Assembly (NCBI GenBank): GCA_038503035.1
Contig: JAVSML010001156.1
Coordinates: forward strand, 300,315-364,314
DNA from: Crocodylus rhombifer
Taxonomy: Eukaryota; Chordata; Crocodylia; Crocodylidae
Reading direction: 5' to 3'
DNA: 64,000 nt
The notes beneath the pieces were generated by a model. That model did not search any database. It saw only the letters and a program-made list of their open reading frames with translations, and was not told the origin of the DNA. The translations under genes and the position numbers were made by a program. Positions 56,144-64,000 of this stretch are shown in pieces. Numbering within the stretch: position 1 is the first letter of the stretch; the number at the start of each line of letters is the position of its first letter.

Positions 56144-56771
56144 GGGTGCATCTACACGATATCAACATGATGTAATAAACCCTGGCACAGTTTGTGCCGG
56201 AGTTTATTGTTCCCAGGTCCAGCATTTACGCATGTGCCCAGGACCACAGCATATTTTGCTGGGACAATGCAGCCCCAGCTGGCAGGGGATCTAGGGGGTC
56301 AGCCTGCCAGCCTGGAGCTGTTCCCTCCCACCTCAGTGTGCTGCAGATGGGCTCGCTGGGGCATGAGGGTGCTACCATGCTGGGGTAGCCGTAAAATAGT
56401 ACTTGTGTTGGTTAATACTATCCTATGGCAGAGTTAATTAGTTTTCTCTGGTTTAATAGCACTGCTCATGTAGACAGTGGGAGCATCTACACAAGAAGCT
56501 TCTGCACAGTGGTTACTGCACATTTATTTAGTACTTGTATTAGCAAGTTACTGAGCAGTAGCACTGACAAATATCTTTTAAGTGACGGTACCGTGCAATA
56601 GCCTAATACTACTGCACAGTAGTGTATTAGCACTGTTAGTGCTGTGACATGCTGCTGCGCAGTAATATTAGGTTACTGTGCAGTCAGCATCTTTTGTAGA
56701 CACACCCAGTGAGGCTTTACTGGGGAGCTAATTAGGCAACTCCACAGAAAGCATCTTGTGTAGATGCACCC
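56144..56771. mobile_element. Short inverted-repeat DNA transposon, family M1 copy 3, with a nested M2
   Basis: Starts GGGTGCATCTACACGAT and ends ATCTTGTGTAGATGCACCC. Flanking triplets are ACT and ATT (2/3). The left 330 bases and the last 60 bases align with the copy at 51770-52257, in the same order. The 56479-56707 segment between them has no counterpart there and is itself an M2 element. No ORF beyond chance. Confidence 0.82.
56479..56707. mobile_element. Nested short DNA transposon with AGT duplication, family M2
   Basis: Starts GGGAGCATCTACACAAG and ends CTTTTGTAGACACACCC. AGT is on both sides (56476-56478 and 56708-56710). It contains the M2 core (atttatttagtacttg..agcaagtta) and many ctgcacagtag/ctactgtgcag boxes. 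It is inserted near the right end of the M1 copy. Confidence 0.82.
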
Positions 56772-57723
56772 ATTAAAATTTAATGACCAACTGCAGTCTT
56801 TAGCCCAGAACTGAAGAATCTGGACTTTCCAGCCCATGGTGGCTACACACAGACAAAGGCACTCAGTGATACAATTTCAGAATATCAACCAGAGCTCATT
56901 AGTTGTATAGACAGATTCCCTAGACTGTCACAGTACAATTTAGGAAAGCAAATGCATAAAAGACAATAGTTTTCTAAGAAACAAATTGGCTGTTTTTTCC
57001 CTATCTCTAAATATGAAATAATCAACACAGTTATTATTTTAATGGGGTTCTCTACCAACTCTTTCAAATCCTGTTCTGAATCATACCACCACTATTTTCA
57101 CAACAATATTTCTTTTCAGTGAAGGAATGCAGAGCAATTTTGTTTTCTCTACTGCTCCTCATATGTGTCATAGGATTTCATGGTTGCTGGAATGAAACAA
57201 GCAATTTATTCACTGAGGGTAGCACTGCTATCAATCTCTAAAGGAGACTCAGTTTGGAGAATTGAATTATAATGTTTTTCTCATTGTACCCCCATCCGGC
57301 ACTATGGAATGAGCAGGATGTATAGTTTTGCACTGGCATACAGAGGTGAAGACAAATTATTCTATAGTTATGGCAAACTGGCTTTGTGTTTTTAGTAACA
57401 AACTCACCTAATTGGACATTTAAACCCTAATTTGTAAATCCCTTGTGTTTTAATACGTCATTTTTATCTTAATTATAATCCTGTACTTCAACAGTTTTCC
57501 AAATTATTTATGAAAAGAGACTAAATTAATTTATTTTGGTAAAATAAATAAACAAGACTTTACTAACAGATAGAATGCATGCAGCAGCACAGGCAGAGGA
57601 TATGAGTATTTGACAAAGGCTTCAAACCTTTACAAACATGGACTGGTAGTTTATTTGGCAATGGGAGTATTTTGGAATGAAGTACTGGAACAAAGGCATG
57701 TAAGTAACAGCAAGGTAAGCTAA
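56772..57723. other. Unique AT-rich sequence, nothing recognised
   Basis: No coding, RNA or mobile feature can be supported. Confidence 0.5.
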
Positions 57724-58127
57724 GGATGAAGTTACACGTTACACTTAGGCCACACTAAGGACATTCAAATTCCAAGAGTCCTCCTGTTAAAGTTTGCTAA
57801 CTAATGCTGAGTGTCTCAAAGTTACACCATTTCAGGCAAGGGTTAATTTTGGGTGGTGATACCCATCTCATGTTAGTGTAATTTCAGTCTGCCCCACATC
57901 TCTGTGCAAGCAATGTGCAGTCCTCCAACATCCCACAATGCATCACTCCCAGCCCCCTCCCCTAGCCATGCCCCTGCTCGCCAGCCCTCTAGGGGCAAGT
58001 CAGAGTTGTGCAGGCAAGAAATGGTATTAACCCTAAATGTGCAACTTCTCACAGCACATTCTAATTTTAACACCATCTAACATCCCACACATTGAATATG
58101 GTCTAAGTGTAACATGTAACTTCGCCC
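57724..58127. mobile_element. Inverted-repeat DNA transposon, 404 bp, 24-bp termini
   Basis: Left end GGATGAAGTTACACGTTACA (continuing ctta) and right end taagtgtaacatgtaacttc (continuing gccc) are complementary at 21 of 24 positions. The similarity extends a few bases inward. The flanking bases (TAA and TTT) do not make a clear duplication. The centre contains agccccctcccctagccatg and ttaaccctaaatgtgcaac blocks. A 67-codon minus frame is incidental. The terminal motif differs from the M1-M5 group. Confidence 0.75.
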
Positions 58128-60782
58128 TTTGGTTATGAGCTATTTTGCAGTAACTGCCTGTGTATACTCCCCTCAATTAAACTAATATAAGCTACCTTAT
58201 ATTTACATTCAAAGTATGCATGCAAGACTTTACAGGCATGAGTACATCTATGGGCAATTTCTAGAGAGTAGCTGACCTAGAGCAAGTTCACACCCTACCT
58301 TACCTGGCTGTAACTTGTGTTCCCATGCCCCTAGCCAAAATAGACAAGTGTACAAGGAAGCATTATAATATTGTTACTGTTTGTTTTTCCTTATATACCA
58401 ACATCAAGTAGTTATGCTCTAAACACAGGACTAAGTAAAGATCAGAAGGGTAGATCTTTAGAAGGGAACAAGATCATGAATGTGGGTCAGGAAATAAAAA
58501 ATTCTAGTTTCTTTTTCTAGCTTTTCTGCTAATTTATACTATGAGGCTGGGAAGCCATGTCCTTGTGCCTCAGCTTTTTCATTGAAAAAGCCACTAAAAT
58601 AGGAGGTTAAGTGAAACATTTTTAATTTAACTGTGAAGTACTTGGGCATTCAAAAAGGATAGGTCCTACACAATTCCAGGGAATAAATTATCCAAACTGA
58701 TATAATCAATTCCTGTTCCAAAGTGGAAAAGTAATAAAAACATGTGTCATTTTTCTCAGAGATTTAATATAGCTACAATTCTTAAAAAAAAACATTGTCA
58801 AAAGTAATTTATTTAATATTGAGGTCTATAGTGGGTTACCAGAAAGGAATAATGTAGGGCTGATTTCAGCATATCTATCCTCACTGCTTTCCTTTCCAAG
58901 TTACTCAAATACTCAAATACTTATATCTTTCCCAATAAACAATGAACAAATGAGTAAATTATCTACAACTAACGGGCAATGATGGAGCCAACTAATGGCA
59001 GAACTTTTCCGAGCAAATTTCCTCACTGCTGTCTTTATTTGTTACCACTTTTATTGCTTTCTAATTGAAGCCACTGATGGCTAATTGCTTCATTTATCAT
59101 CAAGTTTACAGGCCACACACTGCAAAACTAATTAGAGACAAGGCATTGTGCTTTAGTCTCCTTTTGAAATATTGCTGGCATTTACATTTAATTTCAATTC
59201 ATTATGTTTCAAAGAAGCTGAAAGCGTGGGAGTGAAAGGATTATTTTTAAAAGTAGCATGAAGATTACGCATGTCTAGATCGCACTATGATGCACCGTTA
59301 TTATTAGGCTTTGAAAACAGGACAGAGAAGAATTAGCTGTTTCCCTTAGCTGGTTCCCTTAGCTCTGAGCACAAACACAAACCCACATAAAGAATCTAAT
59401 ATAAATAGGAGCCACAGAACTCTGCTCAGTCCACATAATTCTCAGCCATACTGATTTTCACAGGGAAGTGGTGAATTTTGCACCTGAGGTGAGAAATACT
59501 GCCCTAAGGATTTAAATCTGACAAGTGCCAAGGTCTTGTGAAGGTTCTTCTGTTAGGCATGGAAAGACAGAAAGGCAGACTTCTAAGTTCATTGCTTATT
59601 GGTTCTACAATAAATCACCTGAAGCCTGCAGACATTTGGCAGGCCTGCAAAGAAATTACTGTTGTTTTAACTGTTTTTAATTGAAGCTTGATAGATTTTC
59701 AACTTTTAAGGTACTTTGATAAATAGATTTGATTTAGAGGTAAATCCTGCTTTTGTCTTATTCACACAAATTTCCCTCATTCACTTCCCTGGGGCTATTC
59801 CTGTGATGAAGGCAAACAGAATTTGGCTCTGAGCAATAAAGCTCATTCTGTACACTTCTTGCTATTTGATTTTGTCCTGTCATAGCCATTCTTCTTCCTG
59901 TCCCTTTTTAGTTCCTTTTCATCCTGACAGGCTGCTTCTCCCTACATAAAGTTACACCACAGAAGCAAAATGCATTTGTTACCTGGAAACCATGCAATTC
60001 AACATAAGGATTTGCCATCTTAATAGAGATGCAGACCGCCAAGGATGTTTTCTGTGTTTTAATATCAATAATTTTAGCTGATCAAAAGTAGCAACCTAAT
60101 AAAGTATTCCACCACCTACAGATTGCTTTTCAAGATGTTTGATGAGTTGTTCATTATAATCTCTGGTGTGTAGGGGGGTCACAGGGAGGAGGACAAGGTT
60201 TTTTTGAGTGGAGTTTTTGTCTTCCCCTCAGTTTTTCTGAAGAAGCAGTGACTGACTCAGCAGAACTTCAGAAATGAACAGGAATTCAGGAATTGTTATT
60301 CTGGATGCTATGGAAGCATCTCTGTTTATCTCCTGAATAGCTCCCACATTTCAGAGTGATTATTCATAGTAAAGATGAAAGAAAGCATCTCTGTAAAATA
60401 AATTTTCAATCTACTCAGCTCTGTTTTATCACACAATATGCTTTTCATATTTTAGTACTGCCTAGCATCCTGCTGTTGATGTTGCAAATACATTCACACT
60501 TTTTCTCAAAATGAAGCAGGAAAGCAGTCACTGCACTGGTTTCCTCTAAAAATAATCATCTTCGATGGTGGCCTTCCCATATGGGAAAAGGCACACTCTT
60601 TGTTGGGTAAGGCTGTTTGGGAGGTGTGACAAGAAACAGACAAAAATATACTCCCAATGTAATCTATACTGTGTTTGTATACACATGTAAATGACCCCAG
60701 GATCAGGTATGCACAGACGTGCAGCTAACCCAGGGTAGCTGCACACACTAGGCACTGGCAGCTGTTTTTTGTGTCTCACTGC
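58128..60782. other. Unique AT-rich sequence, no gene recognised
   Basis: No coding gene is supported over 2.6 kb. Repeat scraps are few: a weak MIR-like piece at about 58545-58640 (aagccatgtccttgtgcctc agctttttcattg). The homeodomain-motif-rich patch at 59020-59330 is listed separately. Confidence 0.5.
59020..59330. promoter_or_regulatory. Candidate conserved non-coding regulatory element
   Basis: A repeat-free stretch with closely spaced homeodomain-type sites: TAATTG at 59062 and 59082, TAATTA at 59129, plus caattcattatg (about 59195) and cattttattgct/tttattgtt-type motifs, set in balanced, non-degenerate sequence. This density and texture resemble vertebrate developmental enhancers. No comparative data are available here, so the call rests on appearance only. 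Confidence 0.3.
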
Positions 60783-60880
60783 TGGACAGTGGAGGAACAG
60801 GTAATAGCCTCAGGCAGGAGGTTGGACTAAATGATTTCTGGCTCTAGGTCTCTCCCAGCCCTTCTCCTCTATGATTTGTA
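60783..60880 (+). mobile_element. CR1 3' end fragment (plus)
   Basis: caggcaggaggttggactaa atgatttctggctctaggtc tctcccagcccttctcctct atgatttg is a diverged CR1 3' terminus (gaggttggactagatgacc..aggtcccttccagccct..tatgatt). Confidence 0.8.
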
Positions 60881-61059
60881 AGCAGTTAGCCCTGAGATAA
60901 GCATAAACACACAACATTTATGCTGGAAGAGTTTATATCCAGTTCTTTTTAGGGGAAATTCTCTAAAGAACTGGGTGAAGTTATCCCTAGTTGGTGGTTT
61001 GGATTATATCTGCCTGCTTCATTTTACACTGGTGTAATGCCAAGTCCACCAGCATAAAC

Positions 61060-62514
61060 ATTTTGTCTGTACAGGGACTCAGATATCCAGCAGCACAGCA
61101 GGGCCCGCCTGGCCCCGTTGGAAGCCCCAGCAGCGGCTTCTGGCCTTGGACCATGTGGCTGTCCCGGTGTGTGAACCTCAGGTGTGTGCGGGGGGAAGGG
61201 CAAGGAAGGAGCCCGGATCCCATGACCAGCACTCCCTGCTGCAGCCACTCGCAACCCACACAGGGCTGTCCTGAGCAGGCACAAGCAGCCCCAGGCAGGC
61301 TGCGAGCAGCTGCAGTGCAGGGAGACACTCACAGGGCAGGCGAGGAACTGTTTTTCCCCATGCTCCACACCAGCAGCAGCTGTGCCCCCCCTCCGCTTGC
61401 CGCACCAGGCAGTGTTGGCTGCCGCTGCCCACCCAGAGCTTACATGCTGGGCAGCCCAGACGTAGCAGTGGCAAACACTTCCCACCGCGGCAAGCAGTGG
61501 GCCACAGCTGCTGCCGCCATGTGCAGCCCTGACGGGCAAGCCCAGAGCCAGCGTGGGGCCCAGGCTGGCAGTGGGGGCAGGTTACAAGCTGGTGCTGAGC
61601 ACAGGAAAAGCAGCCCCTCACCTGCCCCATGCCCAGGGCCCCACACTGCAGCTGCTCGCAGCCTACCTGGGGGTGCCTGTGCCTGCTCAAAACAAAATGA
61701 GGGCAGGGAGTACATGGCAGGATGCCCTGCTTGTGCCTCTTGCCCCCCAGCCCTGCTACCCCTTCCAAAGCCCCTGCCTCCCAGCCCTGCTGCCCTGTGC
61801 CCCCCTCCCAAGGTCCCTTCCCCCCAGCCCTGCTGCCCCATGCCTCCCACCCAAAGCCCTTGCCCCCCAGCCCTGCTGCCCCTTGCCCCACACCCAAAGC
61901 CCCTGCCCCCCAGCCCAGGATCTGTAACTGTCAGCTACCCAGAACCTGGGCCAGCTGCAAACATCTTCTGCCTCTTCGCTCCAGTCCCCACCTGTGCCTG
62001 CTCAGGACAGCCCTACATGAGCTGTGAGTGGCTGCAGCAGAGAGCACCGGCCACGGGGCAGGGGAGGGGCCACATTTCCCTGCGCTCCACACCAGCTCGT
62101 TCCCTGCCACAGAGCAGGGTGTCGGGGCTGCTCGCTGCCACCCCCCCACCTGTACAACGGGGCTAGGGGGGGCACTGGGAATGAGTGGTTGCATTGGGCG
62201 CACACCAGTGTCCCAGGGCCAGTGCTGGTGGGGCCCAGAGCAGGGCAGCAGGAGTACAGGGTCCTGGCTGGCAGAGGCTCTATGGAGCTGGGCCAGCTCC
62301 CCTGTCTCTGATGGTGCAGCCCAACCTGGCTCCACAGACCCCTGCCAGCCTGCACCCTGCTCTGGGCTTCACCAGTGCTGGCCCTGAGACATTGGTCCCA
62401 AGATGGTGACCAGGGGCAGGGCATCTTTCAAGGGGCAGAACTACCCATGTGGCCCTTGACAGCTTGCCAAAACTGGATAAGTGGCCCTCAGCCTGAAATA
62501 ATTGCCCACCTCTG
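61060..62514 (+). mobile_element. GC-rich hAT-like block (left end unresolved)
   Basis: The right end gcctgaaataattgcccacc tctg is close to the right end of the element at 33759-35208 (aaataattgcccacccctg). The interior is very GC-rich, includes a 43-bp minisatellite, and holds direct and inverted copies of a module (ctgcagctgctcgcagcc, then gtgcctgctcaggacagccc). Copies lie at about 61225-61325 (-), 61640-61690 (+) and 61990-62075 (+). The left terminus was not identified. The 391-codon plus frame (60991-62166) arises from GC bias and repeats, not from a gene. Confidence 0.6.
61739..61920 (+). repeat. 43-bp minisatellite
   Basis: The phrase cagccctgctgcccc or close variants recurs at 61748, 61782, 61825, 61868 and (partial) 61911. 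The spacings are 34, 43, 43 and 43. Each unit carries cccaaagccc(c/t)tgcccc. Confidence 0.9.
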
Positions 62515-62519
62515 GTTTA

Positions 62520-62700
62520 TAAGCATGTAAGGGGTGAATATCGGGAGCTGGGAGAAAAACTGTTCACTAGGCTGCCCCAAGAGAGGACATTGAGCAATGG
62601 TCATAAACTGTTAGAGAATGGTTTTGGGTTGGATGTCAGGAAGAACTTCTTTATGGATCAGCAATTCTACCCTCTGCACATGTCCCAAACTACCCTAATG
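62520..62700 (+). mobile_element. CR1-like C-terminal fragment (plus)
   Basis: The text tgttcactaggctgccccaa gag, ggtcataaactgttagagaa tggttttgggttggatgtca ggaagaacttctttatgg follows the CR1 ORF2 tail (…NGHKLLENGFGLDVRKNFF…). The frame is interrupted by stops. This is the oldest-looking of the CR1 protein remnants in the window. Confidence 0.7.
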
Positions 62701-62733
62701 CTAGTTCTCTCCTAAGCCTGCCACTGAGATCAA

Positions 62734-62940
62734 GGGCTCCTATACACAAGTGCAGAGGCTGGTCGATGAGCTGGAATTCCAGTGTGTCAGAGCAAACTTG
62801 ATTTGAGTCTGCTGGAGCATGGCAATTCCTTTGCTCCAGCAGCCTCCTGTGTTTTGTGTATCAGGGTCCCCATGCTTTAAAATGACAGTGGGGGTACTTG
62901 AACTAAAGCTCATCAAAGATGAGGCAACCCACCATTGTGC
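62734..62940. mobile_element. Short inverted-repeat DNA transposon, family M3 copy 3
   Basis: Starts GGGCTCCTATACACAAGTG. The interior (gagtctgctggagcatggca attcc, then cttgaactaaagctcatc) closely matches the copy at 26888-27133. CAA occurs just before it (62731-62733) and at 62941-62943, but the right terminus is degraded, so this duplication is tentative. Confidence 0.6.
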
Positions 62941-63317
62941 CAACGCTGCACATGCTCTGTAAGAACACCTGGAACCCTCTGGAACAGGACTGACCTTGCC
63001 TGGACAGGCCCTCCCCATAGGAAATCATAGGTAGTCTACCCCATAAAAAGGGGTAGTGGAGAGAAGACTGACTCCTTGGGAATGCCATTTTCAGCTGGAC
63101 CATCACCATGCCATACTACCTATCTACCCCAGAGGCCCTGCTGGCAACCCCTACTGGACAACACTGAGCTGAACGAGACCCCAACTGGCCATTGAGGACC
63201 CTCTTTCAGCCTGGGGTAGGTAGATATCACCTGCATATTTCCTCCTCCAATTTGGACTCTATCTCTCTCCTCCCGGACTTCAGCCCCTCCACCAAGCCTC
63301 TTTAACCCCTGCTGCCA

Positions 63318-63319
<2 letters not shown>
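62941..63319. other. Unique sequence, nothing recognised
   Basis: No coding or mobile feature can be supported. Confidence 0.45.
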
Positions 63320-63356
<37 letters not shown>

Positions 63357-63367
63357 TGTGTATGTGT
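63320..63367 (+). repeat. (TG)n microsatellite
   Basis: About 24 TG units with two TA interruptions. The 84-codon minus frame (63374-63120) that reads Tyr-Thr-His repeats runs through it and is not a gene. Confidence 0.97.
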
Positions 63368-63429
63368 GACCCAATAAGCTACCATGTCACCATCTCCCTT
63401 GTTCAAAAAAAAACACTGTCATTTGTAAC

Positions 63430-64000
63430 CCCGAGTTACGTTGTGTTTTACTGAGCCCCAGTCCCTTCCCTATCTTAAATTCCGGTCTCTGTCTCTGTCT
63501 CCATTCTCAGCCCTGTTCCGGCCACCTTTTCTCTCCTCTCTGTCCCTTTTCTGCAGACTCTCAACCCTGTTCCCACCACTTTTGCCTCTTGCCACCTCTT
63601 TCCAATCCCTATCTCTCTCTGCCTACACTTTCACACTCTCTGTGCTCTCCAGCCTCCCTCCCCCCTGCAGCCCCACTCCCAGGTCTCCTCTCCCCATGTA
63701 CCCCTTGGCTCCCCTGTAGCCTCCTTGTTCCAGCTCCAGCTTCCAGGCTTCTCCCCAGCATTGCTCTTTTTGCTTTCGATTAACCTTAAGTTACCCCAAC
63801 TCCCCTCCAGTCTGCTGGTTCTAATCCTGGCACCGGCAACTTTCATCTCAGTCTCTACCAGCAATAACCTAAAGTAACCCCAAGCCTCAGCTCCTCAATC
63901 CAGCTCTCTCTAGCCTACCAGTTCTAATCCTGGTCCCAGCAACTTTCACTCTCTTTCTTACCTTAACCTTCCCCCAGGTATCCCAAGTACACCAAGCACA
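63430..64000 (+). repeat. Pyrimidine-rich sequence with a 103-bp-spaced duplication
   Basis: Strong C/T bias on the plus strand with many tctctgtctc and ctccctccc runs. From 63781 a block containing taaccttaagttaccccaa and ggttctaatcctggcaccgg caactttca is repeated about 103 bp later (taacctaaagtaaccccaag; agttctaatcctggtcccag caactttca). The second ends near 63950. It is probably the edge of a longer tandem array that continues past the window. Confidence 0.7.

Noticed and set aside
60991..62166. 391-codon plus-strand ORF as a protein-coding gene
   Set aside because: It runs through a minisatellite and GC-rich modules, has equally long frames on the other strand and shows no domain, so it is a compositional ORF.
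1..64000. tRNA, rRNA or snRNA genes
   Set aside because: I saw no convincing cloverleaf with A and B boxes or conserved RNA-gene motif on either strand; short scraps with B-box-like text fall in MIR-like SINEs.

Overview
This window looks like vertebrate nuclear DNA from a reptile, most likely a crocodilian. The pointers are CR1 non-LTR retrotransposons whose 3' ends read like the alligator type (… ctgccatggcaggg … gactagatgatctgctcagg …), many hAT and short inverted-repeat DNA transposons, a DIRS-like tyrosine-recombinase retroelement, solo LTRs, old MIR-like SINEs and (CA)n microsatellites. I found no tRNA, rRNA, CRISPR or bacterial-style operon structure. No host protein-coding gene can be supported, so the window is best read as intergenic or large-intron DNA. 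The open reading frames in it are chance ORFs or pieces of transposons.

Layout. 0-10 kb: AT-rich unique sequence with a hAT element (2.3-2.8 kb), a solo LTR (4.76-5.55 kb), a short inverted-repeat transposon (6.65-7.13 kb) and a small hAT copy (8.5-8.8 kb). 10.3-13.3 kb: a decayed DIRS-like element on the minus strand, with gag-like, reverse transcriptase and tyrosine recombinase parts in the expected order. 16-25 kb: short DNA transposons, two related solo LTRs (19.46-20.68 and 21.79-23.05 kb) around a GC-rich hAT copy, and another hAT (24.30-25.06 kb). 25.6-26.8 kb: the 3' part of a CR1, interrupted by a 400-base N run. 33.8-35.2 kb: a GC-rich hAT with shuffled internal modules. 39.6-42.1 kb: Ty3/Gypsy-like pol remains on the minus strand, split by a hAT (41.145-41.956 kb) with a perfect 8-bp target duplication. 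42-50 kb: older CR1 pieces and a CR1 copy with the signature of 5' inversion during insertion (45.92-48.12 kb). 51-58 kb: a cluster of adjacent and nested short DNA transposons. 58-61 kb: unique AT-rich sequence with a homeodomain-motif-rich patch near 59.1 kb. 61-64 kb: another GC-rich hAT-like block, a CR1 tail, a (TG)n tract and pyrimidine-rich DNA.

The main new observation is a set of short inverted-repeat elements with GG-start termini (often GGG(C/T)(A/G)CATCTACA). They are flanked by 3-bp direct repeats whose sequence differs from copy to copy (TTG, TCA, CCT, TAT, GAG, ACT, AGT). They fall into several internal sequence families and nest in and abut one another. The window works as a record of successive insertions, not as a set of cooperating genes.
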